DNA from: CAYPHJ01 sp964410485
GTDB taxonomy: Bacteria > Desulfobacterota > Binatia > UBA9968
Direction: 5' to 3'
Assembly (NCBI GenBank): GCA_964410485.1
Contig: CAYPHJ010000050.1
Location: 1 to 31,493, forward strand
DNA: 31,493 nt
The notes below the pieces were generated by a model. The model had not been told where the DNA came from and searched no databases. It worked only from the letters and a program-made list of their open reading frames with translations. The translations under genes were made by a program, and so were the position numbers. This document shows positions 1 to 7,890 of this stretch, in pieces (position 1 is the first letter of the stretch; each line of letters starts with the position of its first letter).

Positions 1-945
1 ATCGAAATGAGCCCGCTGACGCCGTACTCGGGGAAATACGTCGGCTATGGGATCGAGCAAGGAAAACTCTCTCTCGAGGTTCAGTATCGGGTGGAGAACC
101 GCAAGCTCTCCGCCCAAAACAGGATCGTTCTGAATCAACTGACGTTCGGCGAAAGAATCGAAAGCCCGACAGCGACCAAGGCGCCGGTGCTTCTCGCTGT
201 CGCTCTGCTCAAGGACCGAAACGGGGTGATCGACATAAATCTGCCCATCGGCGGATCGCTGGACGATCCCGAATTCAGCGTCGGCGGAATCATCCTACAG
301 CTCGTCATCAACATCATTACGCGAGCAGTCACTGCGCCGTTTGCTCTGCTCGGTTCGGTTTTTGGGGGCGGTGAAGAGTTGAGCTACGTCGAGTTCGACT
401 ACGGCCGCGACCGCCTTACCGCCACCGCCGAATCCCGCATCAAAACCCTTGCCGTGGCCATGGAAAACCGCCCCGCGCTGAGGCTCGAGATCAACGGCCG
501 GTTCGATCACGCCAACGATCTGGAAGGGTTGAGGCGAGCGTCCATCGATCACAAGGTGAAAGCTCAAAAAGTAAAGGAACTGGTGCGACAAGGCAAGACG
601 CCCAAATCAGTCGACGAGGTACCGATTGAAAAGGGCGAATACGAGCGCTATCTCAGAGCGGCTTACCGCGAAGAAACGTTCCCCCGGCCGCGTAATGTGA
701 TCGGTTTGCTCAAGGACCTGCCGGTCGCGGAGATGGAGTCGTTAATGCTCCAGCATACCCACATTACCGAAGATGACCTGAGAGCACTGGCCAACAGAAG
801 AGCACAAGCAGTACGCGACCGCCTTCTTGTGACGGGACAAGTTGGAGCTGACCGGCTGTTTCTGGTCGCGGCGAAGCCTGTCTCGGTGGAAGCAAAGGAC
901 ACGGCCAAGGCGAAGAGTAGTCGGGTAGATTTTTCGCTGAGGTAA
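1..945 (+). CDS. DUF748 domain protein (AsmA-like envelope protein), C-terminal part
   Basis: The reading frame is open at the left edge, so only about the last 314 residues are present; the first ATG at base 7 need not be the start. The text matches the conserved tail of DUF748 proteins: a segment rich in 'DINLPIGGSLDDPEF', then a hydrophobic stretch (IILQLVINIITRAVTAPFAL) and a following 'RIKTLA' region, ending in the family-typical 'SRVDFSLR'. DUF748 proteins are large (around 1000 residues or more), carry an N-terminal membrane anchor and are related to AsmA/TamB-type proteins of the envelope. Their exact role is unclear, so none is assigned. No terminator hairpin with a T-run is visible after the stop. 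Its relation to the following catabolic genes is unclear. Confidence 0.85.
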   Translation: MEMSPLTPYSGKYVGYGIEQGKLSLEVQYRVENRKLSAQNRIVLNQLTFGERIESPTATKAPVLLAVALLKDRNGVIDINLPIGGSLDDPEFSVGGIILQLVINIITRAVTAPFALLGSVFGGGEELSYVEFDYGRDRLTATAESRIKTLAVAMENRPALRLEINGRFDHANDLEGLRRASIDHKVKAQKVKELVRQGKTPKSVDEVPIEKGEYERYLRAAYREETFPRPRNVIGLLKDLPVAEMESLMLQHTHITEDDLRALANRRAQAVRDRLLVTGQVGADRLFLVAAKPVSVEAKDTAKAKSSRVDFSLR

Positions 946-1058
946 AGAATGCCCGGACTCTTGCTACTGATGTTGGGATTTTGATAGGTGAACGAAGGTA
1001 GCTTTGTAAACCAACTCTGGGCTTGAACGCAGGTTATTAGACCGGCAGAGGGGCAAAG

Positions 1059-2780
1059 TTGAACATGCAGAAAATAACATTGAACAACGTGACCGTCTCG
1101 GATGCTTATATGGCTTTGCTTGCCGACCGCGGCGTCGATTACTGGTTTGCCAATGCCGGAACCGATTTTGCGCCCGTGGTCGAGACTTTGGCAAAGGCGC
1201 AGGTTATGGAAACAAAGGTGCCGCAGGCTGTAACCTGCCCGCACGAGAATACAGCGATGCACATGGCCATAGGCTACTTTCTCGTAACAGGAAAACCGCA
1301 GGCCGTCATGGTGCACGTCAACGTGGGCACGGCCAACGGAATGAACGGTCTGCTCAACGCCGCGCGAGGTCAAATACCCGTTCTCTTCACCGCAGGCCGA
1401 ACCCCGACCAACGAGGATGGGCTGGCCGGGCACCGCAGTCTCGACATCCACTGGACTCAGGAGATGTTCGACCAAGCAGGCATGCTTCGCGAGTCTGTCA
1501 AGTGGGATTACGAGCTACGCAACGGCCAGCAGCTCGAGACCGTGGTGGACAGAGCCCTGACCATCGCCAAGAGCGATCCCATGGGGCCGGTATACCTTTC
1601 GCTGCCGCGCGAGGTGCTCGCGCAGCCTATGAATGAATTCACTTACACGACCCCCTCGCGTCAACACGCGGCCGCTCCAGCGTATCCCAACGGCGACGCC
1701 GTCGAGGAAGTCGCCGCGCTCTTGGCCGGCGCGGAGAATCCGTTGATCATTACGAACTCGGCTGGCAGAGATCCAAAGGCATGGTCGGCTCTTGCCGACT
1801 TTGCGCAGCGCTACGCCATCCCCGTCATTCAGTATCGCAACCGCTACATGTCCATTGCCAGTAATCACCCGATGAATCTCGGGTACGAGTTAAAACCGCT
1901 GCTGGAAAAAGCCGACGTCATCCTGGCAATCGATGTCGCCGTGCCCTGGCTGCCCGCCAGCGACAAGGTGCGCGAGGAGGCCAAAGTCATCCACATGGCT
2001 CCGGACCCGCTGCATGGCTATGTGCCGGTTCGCGGCCACCCCTGCGACATTGGACTGGCTTGCGGCACTGCGGAAGGGCTCCGCGTGCTCAATGAAACTA
2101 TGGCCGAACATGAAGCGAAAGCCAAAAGCCGTATTGACAAGCGCAGGACCGTGCTCGCCGATAATTGGAACGCGCTGCGCGCAGGCTGGCGCAAAAAGCT
2201 CGAGTCGGTAAAGAACCAGACGCCAATCCATCCGGATTGGATCACACACTGCATCAACGAGATCAAAAGCGAGGATACAATCGTTATAAAGGAGTCGCCG
2301 CTCTCACCGGAATTCATCAACTTCTCCAGGCCCGCAACCATGTTCAATGCAGGCGCTGCATCGGGACTTGGCCACGGTTTGGGTTGTGCTCTTGGGGCCA
2401 AGCTTGCGGCGCGTGACCGCCTGGTTATTGGCACGCATGGCGACGGTTCATACATGTTCGGCAACCCCCTGTCGGCTCACTACGTTGGGGCCGAACAGGA
2501 GCTGCCGGTACTGACAGTGCTGTTCAATAACCAACGTTGGCAAGCAGTACGCCGCGCCACGGTCGGGCTTCATCATGACGGATATGCTGCCAAGAGCAAA
2601 CGGCAGCCGATTACGTTTTTGGACAGCATCTCGAACTATCAAAAGGCCGTGGAAGTTGCCGACGGCTATGGCGAGAAGGTTACCGATCCAGCCGATGTGC
2701 AGCCGGCCCTCGAACGCGGGCTCAGGGCGGTGATAGTGGAGAAACGCCAGGCGGTCATCAACATTATCTGTTCCGCATAG
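1059..2780 (+). CDS. Thiamine-diphosphate-dependent enzyme (acetolactate synthase/benzoylformate decarboxylase-like), first of two
   Basis: A full-length ThDP enzyme of about 571-573 residues with the three-domain layout (PYR, central, PP). The PYR-domain activating glutamate lies in 'CPHENTAMHMA' near residue 63. The PP-domain cofactor motif starts with GDGS and ends with NN ('VLFNNQRW') about 28 residues later, as in the family. Such enzymes break or make C-C bonds next to a carbonyl (2-keto acid decarboxylation, acyloin condensation). The substrate cannot be read from sequence, and no acetolactate synthase small subunit is adjacent. The start is either TTG at 1059 or ATG at 1065, with a purine-rich AGAGGGG upstream. 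The stop codon lies inside a perfect short hairpin. A second, diverged ThDP gene follows, which suggests partner enzymes or consecutive steps of one pathway. Confidence 0.88.
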   Translation: MNMQKITLNNVTVSDAYMALLADRGVDYWFANAGTDFAPVVETLAKAQVMETKVPQAVTCPHENTAMHMAIGYFLVTGKPQAVMVHVNVGTANGMNGLLNAARGQIPVLFTAGRTPTNEDGLAGHRSLDIHWTQEMFDQAGMLRESVKWDYELRNGQQLETVVDRALTIAKSDPMGPVYLSLPREVLAQPMNEFTYTTPSRQHAAAPAYPNGDAVEEVAALLAGAENPLIITNSAGRDPKAWSALADFAQRYAIPVIQYRNRYMSIASNHPMNLGYELKPLLEKADVILAIDVAVPWLPASDKVREEAKVIHMAPDPLHGYVPVRGHPCDIGLACGTAEGLRVLNETMAEHEAKAKSRIDKRRTVLADNWNALRAGWRKKLESVKNQTPIHPDWITHCINEIKSEDTIVIKESPLSPEFINFSRPATMFNAGAASGLGHGLGCALGAKLAARDRLVIGTHGDGSYMFGNPLSAHYVGAEQELPVLTVLFNNQRWQAVRRATVGLHHDGYAAKSKRQPITFLDSISNYQKAVEVADGYGEKVTDPADVQPALERGLRAVIVEKRQAVINIICSA

Positions 2781-2892
2781 CGGAACAGGTTCCAAACGTT
2801 CCAGCCGTTAAAACAGTTCCAGCCGTCGAAGGACGGAGCGAAGAGTCTTTTTACGATTTTGAACGGTTGGAACCACTTGAACGGCTGGAACA
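2769..2892 (+). repeat. Stop-codon hairpin plus GTTCCA-type inverted/tandem repeats
   Basis: An 8-bp perfect stem (TGTTCCGC / GCGGAACA, 3-nt loop) spans the TAG of the preceding gene. Next come direct copies of GTTCCA(A/G)(A/C)CGTT-like units on the left (2788-2826) and their inverted counterparts (GAACGGTTGGAAC, GAACGGCTGGAAC) on the right (2863-2891). The whole can fold into a long imperfect hairpin. There is no T-run, so it is not a standard intrinsic terminator. It resembles dispersed palindromic intergenic repeats of environmental genomes; an effect on mRNA stability is possible but unproven. Confidence 0.75.
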
Positions 2893-2916
2893 TCTTTTAC
2901 CCAAACTGGAGGACCT

Positions 2917-4752
2917 ATGAGCAAACGGCAGTCTCAAGATCGGCAGATCGACCGTCCGGAGAACCTCGGAAAACCGCAAATGAAATGGGGCAGCGATGTT
3001 GTTGCCGAGGTCGCGCGACGTCTCAACCTCAAGTATATCGCGCTTGTGCCCGGCGCTAGCTATCGCGGGTTTCACGACAGCATCGTCAATTATCTAGGCA
3101 ATGAAAATCCGCAGATGGTGATCTGCCTCCATGAAGAACATGCAGTTTCCATTGCTGACGGTTATGGCAAGGTCACCGAGCAGCCCATGGCCGTTGCGCT
3201 GCACGCCAACGTGGGGCTGATGCACGCAGCGATGCCTATCTTCAATGCCTGGTGCGATCGAACACCGATGATCATCTTCGGTGCCACCGGTCCGGTGGAT
3301 GCGCACCGGCGCCGTCCGTGGATCGACTGGATTCACACTGCCAAGGATCAAGGCGCCATCATTCGCGATTACACCAAGTGGGACGACCAGCCGGCCTCGC
3401 CGCAAGCGGCGGTGGAATCGGTGCTCAGAGCAAATCAGATTACGCGCACACCGCCCTATGGGCCAGTGTATATCTGTCTCGATGCCGGTTTGCAGGAAGC
3501 ACCGCTTACCGAAGAGCTTGCGATTCCTGATGCCGCGCGGTTTCTCCCTCCACCCAACCCTGCCGCGCCGCGCGATGCGCTGCAGAAAGTTTTGGATGCC
3601 ATCAATAAGGCAAAATTTCCGCTGATTCTGATGGGCCGCGTTTCGCGCAGGCAATCGGATTGGGATAACCGCGTGCGCTTTGCCGAAGCTATAGGCGCGG
3701 CCGTGTCAACCAGCAGCAATGATCCAGCAGGTTTTCCGACCACGCACCCGTTGCACCTGGCGGCACCGTGTCTGCGGCCAAACAAAACGGCCACGGGTCT
3801 CATCGAGAAGGCGGATTTGATACTCAGCCTCGATTGGCTGGATCTGGCGGGCGTCCTTCGTATTAGTCTCGGCAATGCGCAAACCCAGGTGCCGGCGGAC
3901 AAGACCATCATCCATGTTTCTCTCGATAGTATTCGCACCAATGGCTGGAGCATGGACCATCAGGCTCTTGCTGCGGTAGACATCCCGGTTCTTGCCGACC
4001 CGGATCAATTCGTTGCACAAATGCTCGAAGAGCTGGATACCCAGAAAACAGCAAAGGCCAGTCCGCGGCCGGAGATGAAGGATATTCCGCATTGGAATAG
4101 CGGGGCCATGTCCAAGTCGTCGCCGGCACCCGGACAGCCAATGACGTTATGGGACATGGGTATCACCGTGCGCGAGTTCGCCCGAGGAAAACCCGTGACC
4201 TTTGCCCGCTTGCCCATCGGCTGGCCGGGTGAAGCGTACGAGTTCGACAGCCCGCTTTCGTTCTTGGGCAATGATGGGGGCGGTGCCGTGGGCACCGGTC
4301 CGGGACATACCATCGGCGCAGCCCTGGCGCTCAAAGACACCGATCGTCTCACGATCGGCGTGATCGGCGACGGCGACTATCTTATGGGCGTGAACGCATT
4401 GTGGACGGCCTCCCATTTGCAAATTCCAGTGATGATCGTGGCTGCCGACAACCGTTCTTATTATAATGATGAGATGCATCAGGAGCGCGTGGCGCAAATG
4501 CGCGATCGTCCAACGCAGAATCGCTGGATCGGCCAGCGTATCGATGACCCCCGCGTGGACCTGGTGGCGATGGCGCGGGCACAAGGCTTCGAGAGCGAAA
4601 ATCCGGTCTCCACCCCGGAGCAACTGATGGCAGCGCTCAAGCGTGGCGCTGAGGTAGTCGCCAATGGCGGGCGCTATTTCATCGATTCAGTGGTTCAACC
4701 GGGTTACGCGGACGCCGGCCCGGACCAGCGCGCCGCAATTGGGAAACATTAA
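2917..4752 (+). CDS. Thiamine-diphosphate-dependent enzyme, second of two
   Basis: A 611-residue ThDP enzyme, diverged from its upstream neighbour but with the same layout. The activating glutamate lies in 'CLHEEHAVSIADGYG', the first of the two adjacent Glu being the likely equivalent. The cofactor motif starts GDGD ('VIGDGDYLMGVNALW') and ends with D-N in 'AADNRSYYN', so the usual NN is replaced by DN. The ATG has a strong GGAGGA just upstream. The N-terminal 20 or so residues are polar and precede the fold. In the family the product is set by active-site residues that cannot be judged by eye, so oxalyl-CoA-decarboxylase-like, benzaldehyde-lyase-like or 2-keto-acid-decarboxylase activity are all open. 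Together with the VOC and CMD-like genes downstream it suggests breakdown of an aromatic or other cyclic compound; this is inference. Confidence 0.88.
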   Translation: MSKRQSQDRQIDRPENLGKPQMKWGSDVVAEVARRLNLKYIALVPGASYRGFHDSIVNYLGNENPQMVICLHEEHAVSIADGYGKVTEQPMAVALHANVGLMHAAMPIFNAWCDRTPMIIFGATGPVDAHRRRPWIDWIHTAKDQGAIIRDYTKWDDQPASPQAAVESVLRANQITRTPPYGPVYICLDAGLQEAPLTEELAIPDAARFLPPPNPAAPRDALQKVLDAINKAKFPLILMGRVSRRQSDWDNRVRFAEAIGAAVSTSSNDPAGFPTTHPLHLAAPCLRPNKTATGLIEKADLILSLDWLDLAGVLRISLGNAQTQVPADKTIIHVSLDSIRTNGWSMDHQALAAVDIPVLADPDQFVAQMLEELDTQKTAKASPRPEMKDIPHWNSGAMSKSSPAPGQPMTLWDMGITVREFARGKPVTFARLPIGWPGEAYEFDSPLSFLGNDGGGAVGTGPGHTIGAALALKDTDRLTIGVIGDGDYLMGVNALWTASHLQIPVMIVAADNRSYYNDEMHQERVAQMRDRPTQNRWIGQRIDDPRVDLVAMARAQGFESENPVSTPEQLMAALKRGAEVVANGGRYFIDSVVQPGYADAGPDQRAAIGKH

Positions 4753-4756
4753 TTAC

Positions 4757-4827
4757 AGTTCAAACGTTCAAAAGTTCAAGGTGGGGATGTGGCGACGTTG
4801 AACCTTTGAACCTTGAACTTTTGAACT
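4757..4827 (+). repeat. GTTCAA-type palindromic repeat after the second ThDP gene
   Basis: A left arm with three GTTCAA units (GTTCAAACGTTCAAAAGTTC) is mirrored by a right arm with TTGAAC units (TTGAACCTTTGAACC and TTGAACTTTTGAAC). The two can pair into a long stem around a GC-rich loop. It is the counterpart, with a different core hexamer, of the GTTCCA palindrome behind the first ThDP gene. There is no T-run after it. Confidence 0.75.
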
Positions 4828-4888
4828 CATCTTCGTGGTTATGGGATTTGAGGTGGGCCATATAATTCCCGTCCCTTGGACACCGGCT

Positions 4889-4977
4889 GTCATTCTGAGG
4901 AGCGCCGCGACGAAGAATCTGCTTGTTCGTCGGTCAGCGGTCCTCGGTCGTCGGTCATTCAAAAGCAGATCCTTCAC
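4889..4977 (+). repeat. Dispersed repeat, copy 1 (GTCATTCTGAGGAGC family)
   Basis: Begins GTCATTCTGAGGAGC and continues CGACGAAGAATCTGCTT; it ends with AAAGCAGATCCTTCAC. The inner parts AGAATCTGCTT and AAGCAGATCCTT are mutually inverted, so the unit is itself a hairpin. A second copy lies in opposite orientation at 29202-29264 with the same ends and a shorter middle. This is a known-looking class of mobile-like intergenic repeat; no encoded protein. Confidence 0.75.
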
Positions 4978-5031
4978 GGAGTCTATCCTGAGCTTGGCGA
5001 AGGGTTCAGGTGAGGCTACTTTCATCGTATG

Positions 5032-5069
5032 TGGGCGAGCAGCGTAAGATCATGAATCACTTCGTAGTT
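5032..5069 (+). repeat. Short dispersed repeat, copy 1 (GGGCGAGC...AATCACTTCGT)
   Basis: The core CGTAAGATCATGAATCACTT is found again, inverted, at 31428-31459, with matching flanks (GGGCGAGC before, CTTCGT after) and a 2-base insertion in this copy. It lies immediately before the ribosome-binding site of the VOC gene, so it would be in that gene's 5' leader if transcription enters from upstream. Confidence 0.7.
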
Positions 5070-5082
5070 ATGGAGGGCAATC

Positions 5083-6120
5083 ATGGCACATGACGCACCC
5101 CGCGGGGCTGTGCATTGGATTGATCACCATGTGGTAGGAACAAATGATCTGGCCGCGTGGGCCGACTGGGCCAACAAAGCCACGGGTCTTCCTTTAAGAC
5201 CGATGAACGGGCTCACGACGGGAGCGCGGAAAAAGAATACACCTATATTTTGCTTCATGTGGTGGGAAGGAGGGTCGTGCCGCATTGGTGCGTTCCTTCA
5301 GCCAGAGGTCTACCCGCCGGCTAAACCTCTGGGACAAGACATGCCGCGCTGTGGCTTTTATATCCGCCCTGAGGACATAGATGCGCACCTCCGCCGGCTC
5401 GACGAGTACAGGATACCGCATACCGACCCGATCCGCATCGCGGCCGACGGTGATGAAGGCACGGTCATTTACTTGGCCGACCCGGACGGTAATCAATACG
5501 AACTTTGGGCCCCTGTGCAGATGCCAAAAGGCGCCATGGAGATCTGCACGTCGGAGAAGGTGGGCCGCATCAGTCACGTCGTATTCGGGTCTCGCGATCT
5601 GGCGCGAAGCGCTGCTTTCTTTGAAAAATACTGTGGCGTGCAAGTGGTGCGGAATTCGCAGATCGCGGAGGGAACACTTGTATTGCGCCTCAGAGCAGGC
5701 CCTCGCATCATCTACAAGCTAGTGGAGAAAGTCGATGAGCGCGTCGCGGGACACAGTCCCTGGTGGGACATGCACACGGCACTCACGGTGCGCGAGGAGG
5801 ACTTCTTCTACAATTACCAGCGCATGTGGAAAAGCCTTCCCGAAGAAGCAGGTCCGAAGGAAACGCTGAACGATTCCCGTGAGAAAGAAGACGCGTTTCC
5901 GGCGCGCACCGGTTTACACCGCAGTCCTGTGGGATACAAGTGGAAGGAGATCCATCAGCGCGGTGATGAATTCTATGACTGGGATGGTCACGCGCTACAT
6001 TTTTACGGCGGAATCCCGCTCACACAGGACGGCTCGCTTGCCTTGTACCGGGGAAAGGAACAAGAAGAATATTTGCGCGAGCTTCAAGAATCTTTGAAAC
6101 AGCAGAGAGGGGAGAGTTGA
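5083..6120 (+). CDS. Two-domain VOC-superfamily protein (glyoxalase/extradiol dioxygenase fold)
   Basis: A 345-residue protein with two vicinal-oxygen-chelate modules. The first opens with 'HWIDHHVVGTNDLAAWADW' and closes with 'YLADPDGNQYELWAP', giving the expected His and Glu metal ligands. The second opens with 'GRISHVVFGSRDLARSAAFF' and ends near 'GHALHFYGG'. Length and layout fit extradiol-type ring-cleaving dioxygenases, but glyoxalase-like isomerases share the fold, so the reaction is not fixed. A cytoplasmic location is likely, as no signal peptide is present. A strong GGAGGG lies 5 bases before the ATG. The neighbours (two ThDP enzymes, CMD-like protein) support a catabolic step on an aromatic or diketone intermediate. 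Confidence 0.8.
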   Translation: MAHDAPRGAVHWIDHHVVGTNDLAAWADWANKATGLPLRPMNGLTTGARKKNTPIFCFMWWEGGSCRIGAFLQPEVYPPAKPLGQDMPRCGFYIRPEDIDAHLRRLDEYRIPHTDPIRIAADGDEGTVIYLADPDGNQYELWAPVQMPKGAMEICTSEKVGRISHVVFGSRDLARSAAFFEKYCGVQVVRNSQIAEGTLVLRLRAGPRIIYKLVEKVDERVAGHSPWWDMHTALTVREEDFFYNYQRMWKSLPEEAGPKETLNDSREKEDAFPARTGLHRSPVGYKWKEIHQRGDEFYDWDGHALHFYGGIPLTQDGSLALYRGKEQEEYLRELQESLKQQRGES

Positions 6121-6219
6121 GCGTAAAGAGTGCCCAAGCTTCGGTCACTCAACTCTCGACTATCGACTTTTCGCTCGCTGAAACGCTTTGAAGGACTTGA
6201 ACTCGAACGCGGAGAAAAC

Positions 6220-6762
6220 ATGGGCCGTTTGCCGGACATAGATCCAGCTACGCTCTCTTCCGAGCAACGGCAAGTCTATGACCACATCATGGGTATGCGT
6301 GGCCATGTGCGCGGCCCGTTCGGGGTTTGGTTGCGCAATGCCGAGCTTTGCGAAAACACTCTCAAGCTACAGGAAATGTTTGCCTCACGGGTTACGCTCG
6401 ATCGACGCCTGCTTGAATTGATGATTTTGGTTTCGGCGCGTTTGGCCACCGCGCAGTATGCGTGGTTCATACACGAACCGTATGCCCTTAAGTTGGGCAT
6501 ATCGCCTGCCATTGTTCAAGCTATCCGCGAGCGACGCACGCCGGAGTTCACCCGGGACGATGAACGGCTTGTTTACGAAATTACGACAGAGCTCCAAACA
6601 ACCCGATCGCTCTCCGAGGCGAACTACCAGCGGGGCATGGCAATGCTGGGAGAACAGGCATTGGTCGAGTTGGTTAGCGCGATCGGGTTTTACGCGATGG
6701 TGGCAATAACTCTTAACGCGTTCGCTGTCTCTCCTCCCACAGGCGCCGCCTCATTGTTGTAA
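6220..6762 (+). CDS. Carboxymuconolactone decarboxylase (CMD)-like protein
   Basis: About 180 residues, all-helical, with the CMD/AhpD-like core 'LDRRLLELMILVSARLATA' followed by 'WFIHEPYALKLGI'. The CxxC pair of AhpD-type peroxidases is absent here (the equivalent stretch reads ATAQYAW), so a thiol peroxidase role is unlikely and a lactone decarboxylase or unknown role fits better. The start is set at the ATG preceded by GGAG with a 5-base spacer. The frame is open 30 codons further upstream, but that stretch looks like non-coding spacer and has no ribosome-binding site. Probably cotranscribed with the VOC gene 100 bases upstream. Confidence 0.78.
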   Translation: MGRLPDIDPATLSSEQRQVYDHIMGMRGHVRGPFGVWLRNAELCENTLKLQEMFASRVTLDRRLLELMILVSARLATAQYAWFIHEPYALKLGISPAIVQAIRERRTPEFTRDDERLVYEITTELQTTRSLSEANYQRGMAMLGEQALVELVSAIGFYAMVAITLNAFAVSPPTGAASLL

Positions 6763-6889
6763 AAGAACCTGGGTCTCGGTAGCGACAAACATCAGGTTTG
6801 TGGGCTGCGATCCTCTATCGTCCATCTTCGATATCGCTTCCTTCTATCTACCCTCAGCCTGCCCGGCTCAGGACGCGCCGCTCGACTGA

Positions 6890-7768
6890 TCAATGGATGT
6901 CCGTCCCGGTATGGGCAAAGTAATGAGATGTCGGCGTGCGCGTCGCGCGCCACGGTAGCTCCAGTTTTTTTTGGTTGTTTTCCAGGCTCACCCAGGTTGT
7001 TCCTTCCATGCGGTCGCCACGCACCTTGCCGCTGAATTCATGCCGCGTCAGCCCCAGCCCCTCAAGGGTCATTTCGAGGGTGAACGAAATGTCCTCGCCG
7101 CGCAGCTTCATATCCGTAAGCACTCCACGGCGATTACCCACTCGCACGACACCTTCCGCGGACTGGAAGTGCTGTTCCTTGACCGTGGAGTACGTGATCC
7201 GGCGTCCGGCAATCGGCAGCTCCCAGGTCCAAAAGCCTGCTACTCGCGCCGGCACAATCCACTTGTGGATCATCGGGCTGCCCTTATCCACTTCATCGTG
7301 CGGCCAGCTGCCAAGATCCCATGTGCTGGCAAGGACACGAGTGCCCGGCCGCGCTCTTTCGAGGATGACGGGTCTCAGCAGACGCATGAATTCCGGAAAC
7401 AGCCACATAGTGATCACAGTGGCCTCCCGCAGATCGGCATCGAACGCGTTTTGATGGAGGAACTTGATACGATTGGCAAAACCTTTTTCTTTGGCGGTCT
7501 TGTTTGACGCGATGATGAGGTTTTCATCGATGTCGACTCCCCAACCCCGCAGCTTGGGATTCATCTCGGCAGCGGTCAAGACAATGGCCCCATCGCCGGA
7601 TCCCAGATCAACCACCACGTCGTTGTCGCGAAGATTAGCCAGCTTGAGCATGCGAGCGATGCTCTCGGGCGTGCTTGCTTGGAAAAACGAAAACCGTTCC
7701 TGGGCTTGCGCGAGAACCGCGCAGAACAGGACCACGTAGACTGTAAGCGCACGGGTTACCTTCAGCAT
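6890..7768 (-). CDS. Exported class I SAM-dependent methyltransferase-fold protein
   Basis: A 292-residue protein starting with a Sec-type signal peptide (MLKVTRALTVYVVLFCAVLA, likely cleavage after AQA). The mature part has the SAM-binding glycine motif 'VVVDLGSGDGAIVLTAAE' and a 'GWGVDID' acidic-loop motif, then about 100 residues of beta-rich C-terminal region ending 'LPWRATRT'. Exported or membrane-tethered proteins of this type are familiar in proteobacteria, although SAM is not expected outside the cytoplasm. The N-terminus may therefore be an uncleaved anchor, or the protein may use another ligand. AGGAGA precedes the ATG. Substrate unknown. It is the last of a minus-strand series, with about 120 bases to the monooxygenase gene upstream of it. 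Confidence 0.8.
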   Translation of the reverse strand: MLKVTRALTVYVVLFCAVLAQAQERFSFFQASTPESIARMLKLANLRDNDVVVDLGSGDGAIVLTAAEMNPKLRGWGVDIDENLIIASNKTAKEKGFANRIKFLHQNAFDADLREATVITMWLFPEFMRLLRPVILERARPGTRVLASTWDLGSWPHDEVDKGSPMIHKWIVPARVAGFWTWELPIAGRRITYSTVKEQHFQSAEGVVRVGNRRGVLTDMKLRGEDISFTLEMTLEGLGLTRHEFSGKVRGDRMEGTTWVSLENNQKKLELPWRATRTPTSHYFAHTGTDIH

Positions 7769-7890
7769 GTTGCGTCTCCTTTGGGTACTTTAGCTAGAAA
7801 AATTAACGCGCCGCGGCGGCGCAGTCAATCGAGAGCGCACAACCCCGATCGATGCTAGACTCCAGGCTCGGAATTGTTCCTTCAACTTCA

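Larger units (their letters stand above)
4753..5082. other. 330-bp gene-free, repeat-rich spacer
   Basis: This spacer between the second ThDP gene and the VOC gene holds three different repeats in a row: the GTTCAA palindrome, a dispersed repeat with an inverted second copy near 29.2 kb, and a short repeat with an inverted second copy near 31.4 kb. A TATAAT occurs at 4861-4866, but no convincing -35 box sits 16-18 bases upstream. No credible small gene was found. Confidence 0.6.

Noticed and set aside
663..1475. Long antisense open frame across the DUF748 and first ThDP genes (and similar antisense frames at 2018-2464 and 3094-3654)
   Set aside because: Shadow of strongly coding plus-strand genes; no ribosome-binding site, no recognisable motif.
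6130..6219. Upstream extension of the CMD-like gene
   Set aside because: GGAG sits before the inner ATG at 6220, and the extra 30 codons look like spacer.
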